Positions 16,871-26,036 of a stretch of DNA of 61,703 nucleotides are shown here, piece by piece. Location of the stretch: the NCBI GenBank assembly GCA_035540955.1, contig DATLFP010000020.1, positions 1-61,703 on the forward strand, read 5' to 3'. Every line of letters starts with the position of its first letter. The stretch's first letter is position 1. The notes under the pieces were generated by a model. The model was not told where the DNA came from. It saw only the letters and a list, made by a program, of their open reading frames with translations, and searched no databases. Source of the DNA: DATLFP01 sp035540955. Its GTDB lineage: Bacteria; Actinomycetota; Acidimicrobiia; Acidimicrobiales; CADCSY01. A program made the position numbers and the translations under genes.

Positions 16871-17872
16871 GTGCCGCCGCTGACCGCCATGGACGAGCAC
16901 CTGGTCCACCAGGTGCCGGAGCCGTTCCCGAGCGTCGAGACCCACCACCCTCACTGGCGGGAGAGCTACTTCTTCATCGCTCATCGTCCCGACACGCTCG
17001 GCGACGTCGTGATCCTCACGATGGCCACGTACCCGCAGCGCGCGACGATGGACTCGCTCCAGATGGGACGGGTCGGGGGCGTGCCGATCATCGGCCACCA
17101 CGCCCGGCCCTTCGACGGCGATCCCCACACCGCCGACGTGGGCGCCGCCCGGGTCGAGATCACGCGGCCCTACGAGGAGATCCGCATCTGGGCCGACCCT
17201 GCGCAGTGCGAGCTCGGCATGGACCTCACGTTCCGAGCCCGCACCAAGCCCTACGGCCTGCGGCGCGGCACCATGCGAGCCGGCCACGAGCTCATCTGGG
17301 ACCAGAGCCACATGTTCCAGTCCGGCACCTACAGCGGCACGTACACCGTGGGTGGCGCGGCGCACGAGGTCCGCGACTGGTGGGGTCAGCGCGATCACTC
17401 CTGGGGCATCCGCGACCACGGGCGATGCCCGCTGTGGCTGTGGTTCCAGGTGCAGCTGCCCGACGGGTTCCTGGGTGCCTGGCACTGGGAGTACGCCAAT
17501 GGCGCCCGCGTCTACACCGACGGCTGCTGGGCCGGCACCGACGGCGCCGAGCCGGTGCCCCTCGTCGACTTCGCCCACGACCTCGAGTGGCTCGACGAGC
17601 ACGGGGGCCCCGCCGTGTACGGCGAGCACGGGGAGACGGTCACCGGCTTGCGGGGCACCGCGACCTGGACGCTGGCCGACGGCCGGCAGATCACCGTGGA
17701 CGCCGACGGTCGCTTCGACCGGCCGTATGAGCCGTTCCAGCGGGGCGGGCTCAGCCAGATGCTGGTGCGCACCGACGACGGTCGGGAGGGGACCGCCATC
17801 TTCGAGGTCACCGGTTCCCACCACCGCCGGTACTTCCCCGACACCACGCCGCCGGGGTCGCTGCCGGCCTGA
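16871..17872 (+). CDS. CrtC/AttH-like lipocalin-fold protein (DUF7064/DUF7065 type)
   Basis: A 333-residue soluble protein with HWRESYFFIAHRPD near the start, a middle FRARTKPYGLRRG, and a strongly conserved-looking WGQRDHSWGIRDHGRCPLWL near residue 172. These features match a beta-rich actinobacterial family (related to hydroxyneurosporene-synthase/AttH folds) common near steroid and fatty-acid genes. The conserved DHSWG might be catalytic, but no reaction is established that I know of. It is convergent with an MFS gene, 18 bases apart. I regard the domain call as likely and the function as unknown. Confidence 0.65.
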   Translation: MPPLTAMDEHLVHQVPEPFPSVETHHPHWRESYFFIAHRPDTLGDVVILTMATYPQRATMDSLQMGRVGGVPIIGHHARPFDGDPHTADVGAARVEITRPYEEIRIWADPAQCELGMDLTFRARTKPYGLRRGTMRAGHELIWDQSHMFQSGTYSGTYTVGGAAHEVRDWWGQRDHSWGIRDHGRCPLWLWFQVQLPDGFLGAWHWEYANGARVYTDGCWAGTDGAEPVPLVDFAHDLEWLDEHGGPAVYGEHGETVTGLRGTATWTLADGRQITVDADGRFDRPYEPFQRGGLSQMLVRTDDGREGTAIFEVTGSHHRRYFPDTTPPGSLPA

Positions 17873-17890
17873 GCGTTGACCACCCGCCGG

Positions 17891-19135
17891 TCAGGCGGTG
17901 CGCACCGGTGCTCGCCAGCCGAGGAACATCGCGGCCGCGATGGCCACCACGCCGGTTGCGGTGAGGGCGTCGGCCGGCCCCATGGTCGCCGACAGCACCG
18001 ACGCCAGCGCGGCGGCGAGCGGGAACGAGCCGAGCATCGCGAGCGAGCTGATCCCCATGACCCGGCCCATCAGCTCCGGTGGGGTGTGGCGCTGGAGCAG
18101 TCCCCGCTGGAGGGTCATCGAGATGCCGCCCCCGACGCCCCACGCCAGCATCACGACCATGGTCAGTGCGTAGGAGCGGCTCAGCCCCATCGCGAGGACG
18201 CCACCGCCGAGGCCGGTCGAGATGGCGACCGCGATCAGCAGCCCGGGCCGGGCGATGTCGTGGCGAGAGGCGAGCACGAGCGAAGTGAGGAAGAGACCGA
18301 CGCCGAGGCCTGTGAACCACAGCGACGTCTTGAACGCGCCCATCCCCATGACGTCCTTGCCGACCTCGGGGAGGAGGATCGACACGATGCCCCAGGTGAA
18401 CCCGGCGAGGAGGCCGATGCCGAGCAGGCTGCGCAGCGGTTCGCGGCCGAGCGCGAAGCGCATGCCCTCGGCGATGTCACCTCGCATGCCGCCGCGGCGA
18501 GCACCGACCGGCCCCTCGAGGTGCACCCGCGCCATCGCCAGCGCGGCGATGACCTGCAGGGCGGCGAGCACGGCGAACGCGCCGCCGATCCCGGCGATGG
18601 CGATGGTGCCGCCGCCGACGACGGCGCCGAACAGCAGGGCCGCGTTCATCCCCATCCCCTGCAGGGCGACGCCCGTCATGAGCCGGTGGGGCTCGACGAG
18701 GAGCGGCACGACCGCTTGCAGCGCCGGGGCGGCCGCGCCGAGCAGACCCCCGAGCGCGGCGGCGAGCAGCGCGGCGAGCGGGATCGACATCACGTCGGCC
18801 CAGACCGCCGACGCGGCGACGACCAGGACCACTCCGGCCGCCAGCTGGATCCCGACGATCAGGTGGCGACGATCGACGCGATCGGACCATGCGCCCGCCG
18901 GGATGCTGATCAGCAGCCCCGGGAGTCCGAGGGCGACGCCGACGAGTCCGGGCGCCGAGGCCGAATCGGACAGATCGAGGGCGAGCCACACGAAGGTGAA
19001 GCGCAGCGAGCCGTTGCCGAGCGCCGACAGGAACTGTGCCAACCAGTAGCGACGGAAGTCCGGCGAGGCGAGCACCTCTCGGATCGGTCGGGCCGCCGTG
19101 GTGGTCGCCGGCTGCTCGATCTCGGTGCCGGCCAT
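17891..19135 (-). CDS. MFS transporter
   Basis: A 414-residue major-facilitator protein with 12 predicted helices. Seen: FRRYWLAQFLSALGNGSLRF in helix 1 and the loop 2-3 motif GAWSDRVDRRHLIVG. This is the enterobactin-exporter/MFS_3-like pattern (ALGNGSLRFTFVWLALDLS). Export of drugs or siderophore-like molecules is usual in the group; the substrate is unknown. TAGGGT lies 6 bases before ATG 19135. It follows a sugar ABC operon in the same direction but probably has its own promoter. Confidence 0.88.
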   Translation of the reverse strand: MAGTEIEQPATTTAARPIREVLASPDFRRYWLAQFLSALGNGSLRFTFVWLALDLSDSASAPGLVGVALGLPGLLISIPAGAWSDRVDRRHLIVGIQLAAGVVLVVAASAVWADVMSIPLAALLAAALGGLLGAAAPALQAVVPLLVEPHRLMTGVALQGMGMNAALLFGAVVGGGTIAIAGIGGAFAVLAALQVIAALAMARVHLEGPVGARRGGMRGDIAEGMRFALGREPLRSLLGIGLLAGFTWGIVSILLPEVGKDVMGMGAFKTSLWFTGLGVGLFLTSLVLASRHDIARPGLLIAVAISTGLGGGVLAMGLSRSYALTMVVMLAWGVGGGISMTLQRGLLQRHTPPELMGRVMGISSLAMLGSFPLAAALASVLSATMGPADALTATGVVAIAAAMFLGWRAPVRTA

Positions 19136-19141
19136 CGGCGC

Positions 19142-19147
19142 ACCCTA
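19142..19147 (-). promoter_or_regulatory. Leaderless -10 box of MFS gene (19135)
   Basis: TAGGGT on the minus strand, 6 bases before ATG 19135. Confidence 0.5.
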
Positions 19148-19158
19148 CGCGGGCTGCA

Positions 19159-19719
19159 TCAGGACGACCGGGCAGCGGCCGACGCCCGGTCGGCGCGGCG
19201 CTCGGCAAGGTGATCGGCAACGCCGAGCGCCGTGAACGGGAACACCGGCGCGGCGAGGAGCACCAGGTCGCCGGCCGTCCGAGCCAGCACGAACACGTAG
19301 ACCGACACGACCGCCACCGCGAGCGCACGCGAGCGGCTCGTGTGCGGCTCGTCGGCGCGGAGGGCGGTCACGCCGCCGGCGCCGATGCCGGCCACGAACC
19401 CCGTCACGACGTCGGCGGCGACAGCCGAGGCCAGCCCGCCGACGAGCAGGCACCACACCATCGCCCGCAGCACCGCCCCGGGAGCGCGGGGATGCTCGGA
19501 GAGGAACGCGAGGGCGATGAACGCGAACGGGATCACCGCGAAGCCGAACGCGACGGCCGCCGCGGGGTTGCCGACGCCCCCTTCGCGGTCGGAGCCGGCG
19601 GCCACGAACCCGGCGAGCATGGCCCAGAACGCCGGGACCAGCACGACGGTGGCGATGGTGATCGCCCGCCACTTCCGTTGCGGGGGCAGGGGCGCCATCC
19701 CCGCCTGGGGCTGGCGCAT
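19159..19719 (-). CDS. Hypothetical membrane protein at the end of the sugar ABC operon
   Basis: A 186-residue protein with about five hydrophobic segments (IATVVLVPAFWAMLAGFVAA, AVAFGFAVIPFAFIALAFL, VWCLLVGGLASAVAADVV, and two near the C-terminus). No family is recognised. Its ATG shares one base with the stop of the upstream permease (TGATG), so it is translated with the transporter. A helper or regulator of the ABC system is possible; nothing in the sequence proves it. Confidence 0.7.
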   Translation of the reverse strand: MRQPQAGMAPLPPQRKWRAITIATVVLVPAFWAMLAGFVAAGSDREGGVGNPAAAVAFGFAVIPFAFIALAFLSEHPRAPGAVLRAMVWCLLVGGLASAVAADVVTGFVAGIGAGGVTALRADEPHTSRSRALAVAVVSVYVFVLARTAGDLVLLAAPVFPFTALGVADHLAERRADRASAAARSS

Positions 19720-20687
19720 CAGCCCTTGACCGAACCCGCCGTCAGCCCGCGGATGAAGTACCGCTGGAGCGAGAAGAACACGACGAGCGGCAGCGACATC
19801 GTGATGAACGCCGCGGAGGTGAGCAGGTGCCAGTCCTGACCGCGCGAGCCGACCAGGTTGGCCAGCGCGATGGTGACCACGCGCGTGTCCGAGGTCCCCC
19901 CGAGGAACACGTACGCGACCAGCAGGTCGTTCCACACCCAGAGGAACTGAAAGATGCCGAACGCCGCCAGCGCCGGCACCGAGAGGGGCACGATGAGGCG
20001 CCAGAAGATGGTGAAGTGGTCGGCGCCGTCGATCTTGGCCGACTCGATGATCGAGCTCGGCAGCGACCCGATGTAGTTGCGGAGCAGGTAGGTCGCCAGC
20101 GGCAGGCCGAACCCCGTGTGTGCGAGCCACACCCCGAGGAACGTGCCGTTGAGGTTGACGTCGGGGAACACGGGGATGCCCCACAGGGTCGCCCCCCCGA
20201 CGAACAGGCGCAGGATGGGGATGAGCGCCATCTGGAGCGGCACCACCATGAGGCCGACGACGAGCACGAACAGCACGTGCCGGCCCCTGAAGTCCATCCA
20301 CGAGAAGGCGTACGCCGCGAAGGCGGCGATCGTGACGGGGATCACGGTGGCGGGGACGGCGACGGCGAGGCTGTTCAGGAAGGCGTGCTGGAATCCGCCG
20401 GCGTCGAGCACGGTCCGGTAGTTGTCGAGGGTCCACTCGGCGCTGAAGGGGTTGCCGAGGACCGTCCACCAGCCCGAGGTGTTGGCGGCGTCGCCCTCGC
20501 GGAACGAGGTGATGAGGACGCCGAGGCTCGGGACGAGCCAGATGGCGACGACGACGAGGATCGTGATGCGGACGAACCAGCCGCCCCGGCGCACGCCGAT
20601 CGCCTCGCCCTTCGGGGCCTTCACCGCCTTCGCCGGACCGGGATCGGCGGTGGCATCGGGGGGTGGCATGGGCGCGGTGACGCTCAC
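19719..20687 (-). CDS. Carbohydrate ABC transporter permease, MalG/AglG-type
   Basis: A 322-residue inner-membrane subunit with six helices after a cytoplasmic tail of about 35 residues. The EAA loop is ESAKIDGADHFTIFWRLIVP, which docks the ATPase. The C-terminus GLTAGSVKG is typical of alpha-glucoside-type (AglG) permeases. It partners the permease 22 bases upstream, the binding protein and the ATPase of the same operon. Start ATG 20687; the next gene overlaps the stop by one base. Confidence 0.92.
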   Translation of the reverse strand: MSVTAPMPPPDATADPGPAKAVKAPKGEAIGVRRGGWFVRITILVVVAIWLVPSLGVLITSFREGDAANTSGWWTVLGNPFSAEWTLDNYRTVLDAGGFQHAFLNSLAVAVPATVIPVTIAAFAAYAFSWMDFRGRHVLFVLVVGLMVVPLQMALIPILRLFVGGATLWGIPVFPDVNLNGTFLGVWLAHTGFGLPLATYLLRNYIGSLPSSIIESAKIDGADHFTIFWRLIVPLSVPALAAFGIFQFLWVWNDLLVAYVFLGGTSDTRVVTIALANLVGSRGQDWHLLTSAAFITMSLPLVVFFSLQRYFIRGLTAGSVKG

Positions 20688-20709
20688 GAGCCCTCCTCTC
20701 CGGGCGAGG

Positions 20710-21846
20710 TCATCTGATGAGCTCCTGCTCCCGGAACTTCCGGACGTTCCAGACCATCACCGGGATGACGGCGACGAAGAGCACGACCGCGATGGCCGCG
20801 CCGCGTCCGTTGTGATTGGAGAGGAAGAACCATCGGATCATGCGCTCGGCGATCACCTCCGTGCCGTTGGGTTCGGCGTTGCCCATGACGAACACGATGT
20901 CGAAGACCTTCAGCGCGTTGATGACCATGTAGGTGGTCACCACCACGATGGTCGGCAGGATGCTCGGGATCGTGATGCGCCGGAACACCTGCATCTCCGA
21001 CGCACCGTCGATGCGCGCCGCCTCGATGATCTCGTCGGGGATCGCCTTGATCGCGGCCGAGAGGACGACCATCGCGAACCCGGTCTGCATCCAGACCATG
21101 ATCCCCATGAGCATGAGGTTGTTCCACGGCTTGCGCGAGAGCCAGGCGACGGGATCGTTGCCGAGCCCCATCCAGACCCCGTTGAGCAGGCCGATGTTCG
21201 AGCCGAAGCCCTCCGGCCGGTAGCTGTAGATCAGCCGGAAGGTGACCGCCGCGCCCACGAACGAGATGGCCATCGGCAGGAAGATCAGCGACTTCGCGAC
21301 CGCCTCCCCCCTGCGCAGCTTGTCGGCCAGCGTGGCGAAGACAAGCCCGATCACGAGCGCGACGGAAGGCACGATGATGATCCAGCCTGCGGTGTTGCGG
21401 ATCGAGCGGAGCATGCTCGCGTTCGTGAAGACGAACCGGTAGTTGTCGAGGCCGATCCAGTTCCGGGAGTTGGCGTCCTTGAAGCTCACGAGCACGGTGT
21501 TCGCGACCGGGTAGATCAGGAAGACGGTGAGGAGCACGAGGGCGGGCCCGACGAAGACGTACGGGCGCACCGACTCCCGGAAGCTCGCCGGCATCCAGTC
21601 GACGAGCTGATCGGCGGCCCAGAAGAGCACGAACACCCCGACGACCCCGATGGTGATGGCGAGGCCGGCGATGAACAGCCGGTTGGCGCTGTTGTCGCGC
21701 AGGGTGTCGAGGGCCCAGGCGAGGACCACGAAGGCGACGACCGGAACGGCGATCGCGGCGAGCACCCGGAGCGCGATCACCCGCGCACCCGGCCGCGCGT
21801 CGAGGTCGGCGGTCCCGGTCTCCGGTTCTTCGACGGTCTGCGTCAC
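20710..21846 (-). CDS. Carbohydrate ABC transporter permease, MalF/AglF-type
   Basis: A 378-residue permease with about eight helices; two extra N-terminal helices (about 25-85) precede the usual six, as in AglF/GgtC. The EAA motif is EAARIDGASEMQVFRRITIP. Starts at GTG 21846 behind GCGAGGG, which is itself in a possible hairpin with CCCTCGC (see the regulatory entry). It lies 90 bases downstream of the binding-protein gene, the longest gap in the operon. Confidence 0.92.
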   Translation of the reverse strand: MTQTVEEPETGTADLDARPGARVIALRVLAAIAVPVVAFVVLAWALDTLRDNSANRLFIAGLAITIGVVGVFVLFWAADQLVDWMPASFRESVRPYVFVGPALVLLTVFLIYPVANTVLVSFKDANSRNWIGLDNYRFVFTNASMLRSIRNTAGWIIIVPSVALVIGLVFATLADKLRRGEAVAKSLIFLPMAISFVGAAVTFRLIYSYRPEGFGSNIGLLNGVWMGLGNDPVAWLSRKPWNNLMLMGIMVWMQTGFAMVVLSAAIKAIPDEIIEAARIDGASEMQVFRRITIPSILPTIVVVTTYMVINALKVFDIVFVMGNAEPNGTEVIAERMIRWFFLSNHNGRGAAIAVVLFVAVIPVMVWNVRKFREQELIR

Positions 21847-21849
21847 GGG

Positions 21850-21899
21850 CCCTCGCTCACGGGGTGGGCGAGGGGGAGCGGTCCGCTGACCGCTCCCCC
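21850..21899 (-). promoter_or_regulatory. Two overlapping hairpins between binding-protein and permease genes
   Basis: Hairpin A: 21872-21883 with 21888-21899, a perfect 12-bp stem (GGGGGAGCGGTC) and 4-base loop. Hairpin B: 21850-21856 with 21868-21874, a 7-bp stem (CCCTCGC/GCGAGGG) that would hide the permease ribosome site. They share bases 21872-21874, so the full stems compete. Hairpin A starts 37 bases after the binding-protein stop and could protect that message, as known for malE-malF. Confidence 0.55.
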
Positions 21900-21936
21900 A
21901 AGCCTCTTGCGTCGCTGGTGTTGAGCCGAGACCGGC

Positions 21937-23241
21937 CTATGGCCAGCTCGCCTCGATGTCGGCCATGACCGCGGCCGCGTCCTTGCCTCGGACGAAGTCG
22001 ATCATGCCCGTCCAGAAGCTGCCGGCCCCGACCTCGGACGGCATGAGGTCAGAAGCGTCGAACCGGCCGGTGTTCTTCTCCAAGGCGTCGGTGAGGACCT
22101 CGGCGGCGTCGGCGAGGATCTGGTTGGCGTAGCAATCGCCACCGACGTTCACGTTCGGCGAGATGCGGGACGAACCCACCACGCCGCCCATGTCGCACTG
22201 GACCTCCTCGGCCATGAACTTCTCGAGGAAGTCGATGACCTCGGGCCGGTTGCCGTTGGTGCCGACGACCGTGAGCTCACCGGCGAACAGGATGCCCTCC
22301 TGGTCGATCGGCGGGAGCGGGAACCAGTCGTAGTCGACCCCGGCCTCGGCATCGCTCGGGAAGAACGAGTTGATGAAGCTCGCCTGGCGGTGCAGCCAGC
22401 ACTTGGGCGGGTCGTCGAACATCGGCAGCGGGGCGTCACCGAAGGCGATGTCGGCGGTGGCCGACGCGCCGCCGAGGACATAGCCGTCGGCGAAGAGGAT
22501 CTCGCCGAAGGTGTTCGCCGCGTTCACGACGGCGTCATCGTCGAACGGGATCTCGTGCGCGACCCACTGGTCGTAGACATCGGGCCCCGCGGTGCGGAGC
22601 ATGATGTCCTCCATCCAGTCCGTCGCCGGCCAGCCGGTGGCCCCTTCGGACTCGAAGCCGATGCACCAGGGGGTGCTGCCGTCGGCGATGATCTGGTCGC
22701 TCAGCGCGATCAGGTCGTCCCAGCTCTCGGGAACCTCGTAGCCGGCGGCGTCGAAGTCGTCCTTCGGGTACCAGACCATGCTCTTGAGGTTGATGTTCGT
22801 CGGGATCCCGTAGTGCTTCCCGTTGTACTCACCGAGAGCGACGAACGACTCGCCGAAGGTGTCGTTCAGCGCGCCGATGTCGAAGCCGAGATCCTCGAGG
22901 GCGACGATGTGGCCGGCGTCGGCCAGCGCCGGGATGGCGCCGGGCTGCGGCACGGCGGCGACGTCGAGGGTGCCGCCCTGGGCCCGGATCTGGAACTGCT
23001 CCTCGAAGTTGCCGGAGGACTCGATCTCCGCGGTGTAGTCGGCGTCGGCGTTGATGAGCTCGTCGAAGATCGCCTGGACCGCCTCCGCCTCCTCGGGCTC
23101 GACGGCGCTGAGCAGGTTCACCCTGCCCGTGTTGCTCCCGCCACCCGAGGCACCACCGCCACCATCGTCGTCGTCATCACCGCACGCCGCTGCCACGAGC
23201 GACAGGGCGACGAGCGGAATCAGCATTCGTCGTAGACGCAT
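21937..23241 (-). CDS. Sugar ABC transporter substrate-binding lipoprotein
   Basis: A 434-residue extracytoplasmic binding protein. Residues 1-21 are a lipoprotein signal (LIPLVALSLVAAACGD; Cys near 20), followed by an acidic/Gly linker. The body (SMVWYPKDDFDAAGYEVPES, WCIGFESEGATGWPATDW) is the family-1 solute-binding fold and resembles alpha-glucoside-binding AglE proteins. ATG 23241 is chosen over the longer frame because AAAGGAGAG precedes it and the signal peptide starts there. It delivers sugar to the two permeases encoded downstream. Specificity for an alpha-glucoside is inferred from the whole set. Confidence 0.92.
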   Translation of the reverse strand: MRLRRMLIPLVALSLVAAACGDDDDDGGGGASGGGSNTGRVNLLSAVEPEEAEAVQAIFDELINADADYTAEIESSGNFEEQFQIRAQGGTLDVAAVPQPGAIPALADAGHIVALEDLGFDIGALNDTFGESFVALGEYNGKHYGIPTNINLKSMVWYPKDDFDAAGYEVPESWDDLIALSDQIIADGSTPWCIGFESEGATGWPATDWMEDIMLRTAGPDVYDQWVAHEIPFDDDAVVNAANTFGEILFADGYVLGGASATADIAFGDAPLPMFDDPPKCWLHRQASFINSFFPSDAEAGVDYDWFPLPPIDQEGILFAGELTVVGTNGNRPEVIDFLEKFMAEEVQCDMGGVVGSSRISPNVNVGGDCYANQILADAAEVLTDALEKNTGRFDASDLMPSEVGAGSFWTGMIDFVRGKDAAAVMADIEASWP

Positions 23242-23273
23242 GTGCTTCTCTCCTTTGTCTGGGATCTCGTTGG

Positions 23274-24491
23274 TCACGATGGTCCTCCGTAGATGCCGGA
23301 GCCGTCGTCGACGTCGAAGAACTGGAGCCGATGGGTGTCGATCACCAGTTCGGCTCGCTCGCCCTTGCGAGCGTGCGTTCGTGGGTTGAGACGGGCGACC
23401 ACCGTGGCTCGTCCCCGCTCCGCCTGACGCTCGACGGACTCGGCCGCGTCGCGGTCGAGATCGTGGGCGAGCTCTTTGACGTCATCGGTGAGCGCCGGCG
23501 GCGCCTCGAGGCTGAAGTGGACCACGACATCGGAGCCGAGGGCCTCGCGGAGCTCGACCACGATCGCGATCCGCCGCTCGGCCGGGGCATCGGAGACGAG
23601 CGACGCGTCCTCCATGTCCTCGGGCCGGATGCCGAGCACGATCGGGCGCCCCACGTAGCCGGCCAGCGCTGGCCGCGCGGCGACGACCTCGGCCGGGATC
23701 GGCATCCGGAAGCCGCCGAAGCCGACGACGAGGCCGTCGCCCTCCCGCTCGAGGGTCGCCTCGAAGAGGTTCATGGCCGGCGAGCCGATGAAGCCGGCGA
23801 CGAACAGGTTGACCGGATGCTCGTAGAGCGTCTGCGGATCGTCGACCTGCTGCAGAAGACCCTTGCGGATGACGGCGACGCGGTCGCCCATGGTCATCGC
23901 CTCGGTCTGATCGTGGGTCACGTAGATCGTGGTGACCCCGAGGTCGCTCTGGATCCGCGCGATCTCGGCTCGAGTCTGCACCCGCAGCTTGGCATCGAGG
24001 TTCGAGAGCGGCTCGTCCATCAGGAACGCCTGCGGATGGCGGACGATCGCACGGCCCATCGCCACCCGCTGGCGCTGTCCGCCCGAGAGCGCGGCCGGCT
24101 TGCGGTCGAGCAGCTCGTCGAGCCCGAGGATTCGAGCCGCCTCCCGGACCCGGGTTCCGATCTCGTGCTTGTCGACCTTGGCGAGCTTCAAGCCGAACGC
24201 CATGTTGTCGAACACGCTCATGTGCGGATAGAGCGCGTAGTTCTGGAACACCATGGCGATGTCGCGCTCCTTGGGGGGCACGTCGTTGACGACGCGGTCG
24301 CCGATGCGGACGGTGCCCTGGGAGATCACCTCGAGGCCGGCGACCATGCGCAGCGCCGTCGTCTTCCCGCACCCCGACGGACCGACGAGGACCACGAACT
24401 CCTTGTCGGCGATGTCGAGGCTCAGCGCGCGAACGGCTTCGGTCCCACCTGGATAGATCTTCCAGACATCGTCGAGCACGATCTCAGCCAC
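23274..24491 (-). CDS. Sugar ABC transporter ATP-binding protein (MsmK/UgpC/AglK-like)
   Basis: A 405-residue ATPase with Walker A GPSGCGKTT, Q-loop VFQNYALYPH, signature LSGGQRQR, Walker B FLMDEP and H-loop VTHDQTEA, followed by a TOBE/regulatory domain (about 240-400). The C-terminal domain has an insertion of about 40 residues (LTDDVKELAHDLDRDAAESV), longer than in MalK. It is the first gene of the importer operon, 32 bases before the binding protein. GTG 24491 is preceded by GGGGGGAG. The 239 bases upstream, shared with a divergent lipoprotein gene, show no clear operator. Confidence 0.93.
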   Translation of the reverse strand: MAEIVLDDVWKIYPGGTEAVRALSLDIADKEFVVLVGPSGCGKTTALRMVAGLEVISQGTVRIGDRVVNDVPPKERDIAMVFQNYALYPHMSVFDNMAFGLKLAKVDKHEIGTRVREAARILGLDELLDRKPAALSGGQRQRVAMGRAIVRHPQAFLMDEPLSNLDAKLRVQTRAEIARIQSDLGVTTIYVTHDQTEAMTMGDRVAVIRKGLLQQVDDPQTLYEHPVNLFVAGFIGSPAMNLFEATLEREGDGLVVGFGGFRMPIPAEVVAARPALAGYVGRPIVLGIRPEDMEDASLVSDAPAERRIAIVVELREALGSDVVVHFSLEAPPALTDDVKELAHDLDRDAAESVERQAERGRATVVARLNPRTHARKGERAELVIDTHRLQFFDVDDGSGIYGGPS

Positions 24492-24716
24492 GCACTCCCC
24501 CCGGATCGATCCACGGCGGGGCCGCATGCTGGACGACCCGCCGACCCGACGAGTCTCGCACCTCGGCCGGAGCCGGGCACGGAATGCGCGAAGCGGTCAC
24601 TCGTCGAAGGTCCGTGACCCGACCATTGCAGATGCTTCGGCGGTCGGCCAGGGCCGATGGTCCAGGTCCCTCCCACCAAAAGGGGACACGTCCCGCGGTT
24701 TCGGACTCGGCAGCAC

Positions 24717-24722
24717 TACCGT
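24717..24722 (+). promoter_or_regulatory. Leaderless -10 box of lipoprotein gene
   Basis: TACCGT, 8 bases before ATG 24731. Confidence 0.5.
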
Positions 24723-24730
24723 CCGGCGCC

Positions 24731-25339
24731 ATGCAATCGAGGTTGCGGGCCGCCGCGCTCGCGCTGGTGCTCGCCGCGGCAGCGGCCGGCTGCGGCGGTG
24801 ACGGCGGCAACGACGACACCTCGAGCGGTGACCGCGGAGGCGGCGACGAGCGGACCGGGCGCGCCTACGCCGGCGAGCTCGAGGACGGATCGCGGCTGCG
24901 GGTGCACCTCGACGCCGCGCCCGACGACCCGGCGGTGGCGCCGTACGAAGCGTTCCGCCAGTCGACCGGCGGACCCGAGGTGACGTGGATCGTGGCCGAG
25001 ATCGCCGTGCCCGACGGTGTCGAGGGCACCGGCCGGTTCCTCACGTTCGTCGAAGCCGGCGCCAACCCGATCGACGACGATCCGCTCGACGACCGCGACG
25101 GCATCACCAACGCCGAGTTCGTCTGCTCGCAGCTCGACGACTGGGCCGAGGGATCGCCCGAGCCCGAGGCCGCGGGCGCGGCCTACCTCGAGCTCTACGA
25201 GGGCCCGTGCGGCGGCCAGACCTTGCAGGTGCTGGCCCCCGGCGGGCAGACGACGACCTATGTGATGGTCTACGAGGGAGCGCTGCCCGACTTCGACCGT
25301 GTCTTCTCGGGTCTCCTCACCGAGCTCCGGCCCGCCTGA
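24731..25339 (+). CDS. Hypothetical lipoprotein
   Basis: A 202-residue exported protein. The signal peptide ends in a lipobox (LAAAAAGCGGDGG, Cys near 22), followed by a Gly/Asp/Ser linker to residue 45. The mature part has several Trp/Cys residues (FVCSQLDDW, GPCGGQTLQVLAPGG) and ends YVMVYEGALPDFDRVFSGLL. Two cysteines may form a disulfide. No family recognised; similar small lipoproteins are common in actinomycetes. The start is supported by the TACCGT box and the signal peptide. Confidence 0.75.
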   Translation: MQSRLRAAALALVLAAAAAGCGGDGGNDDTSSGDRGGGDERTGRAYAGELEDGSRLRVHLDAAPDDPAVAPYEAFRQSTGGPEVTWIVAEIAVPDGVEGTGRFLTFVEAGANPIDDDPLDDRDGITNAEFVCSQLDDWAEGSPEPEAAGAAYLELYEGPCGGQTLQVLAPGGQTTTYVMVYEGALPDFDRVFSGLLTELRPA

Positions 25340-25361
25340 CCCGCGCCGCGAAGTCGCCGCG

Positions 25362-25367
25362 TACCCT
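25362..25367 (+). promoter_or_regulatory. Leaderless -10 box of flavin reductase gene
   Basis: TACCCT, 7 bases before ATG 25375. Confidence 0.5.
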
Positions 25368-25374
25368 CGGGTTC

Positions 25375-25872
25375 ATGCCCCCGGCGGACGAGCTCCTGAA
25401 CAGGGTGACCTGGAAGATCCCGAACGCCCTCGTTCTGGTCGGATCGGCGGCGGGTGACGAGCGCAACGGGATGACGACGAGCTGGGTCACCCAGCTGTCG
25501 ATGGAGCCGGTGCTCATCGGCATCGGCGTGGACAACACCGCGGTCACCCACCGCCTCATCAGCGAGTCCGGCGCGTTCACGGTCAACCTGTGGAGTGCGG
25601 AGGACACGCGGGTCTTCGTCAAGTTCTCCAAGCCGGCCACCGACGACGGGGCTTCGCTCAACGGTCGCCCGGTGCGCCCCGCCACGACCGGCGCGCCCGT
25701 GTTCGAGGAGGCGATCGCGTGGATGGACTGCGAGGTGCGGCACACCGTCGACCTCGGGAGCCACACGCTGTTCGTGGGCGAGGTGGTCGACGCCGCCATC
25801 GTCGACGACGGTGCCCGTCCGGCATCGATGAGCGACACCCGCATGAAGTACGGCGGGGTCAAGCGGCACTGA
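25375..25872 (+). CDS. Flavin reductase-like (FMN-binding split barrel) protein
   Basis: A 165-residue flavin-reductase-domain protein. Seen: RNGMTTSWVTQLSMEP (the FMN phosphate region), a central SGAFTVNLWS, WMDCEVRHTVDLGSHTLFVG and the C-terminal MKYGG. Such proteins supply reduced FMN to two-component monooxygenases or reduce other substrates with NAD(P)H. It stands alone here, with no monooxygenase next door; the luciferase-like gene at the left edge is 24 kb away. Start chosen from homology and the upstream -10 box. Confidence 0.88.
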   Translation: MPPADELLNRVTWKIPNALVLVGSAAGDERNGMTTSWVTQLSMEPVLIGIGVDNTAVTHRLISESGAFTVNLWSAEDTRVFVKFSKPATDDGASLNGRPVRPATTGAPVFEEAIAWMDCEVRHTVDLGSHTLFVGEVVDAAIVDDGARPASMSDTRMKYGGVKRH

Positions 25873-26036
25873 CGACTCCCCCGCGCCCCGACGCGGCCGG
25901 GGCGGCGCCCCGCGACGCTGAGCCGGTAGCATCGGTGGCGAGGGACGCCTCGTTTGCGACGCCGGTCCGCCGGCCGCCCAGGCCCGACGCCTCTCCCGAG
26001 CGGAGGAGTCGCGCGAGTGATCACCCAGGTCCCCGG

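Noticed and set aside
24492..24730. Possible LacI-type operator in the sugar ABC/lipoprotein divergent gap (GACCAT near 24620 and ATGGTC near 24656)
   Set aside because: The half-sites are about 30 bases apart, the centre is not symmetric, and no regulator gene is adjacent.
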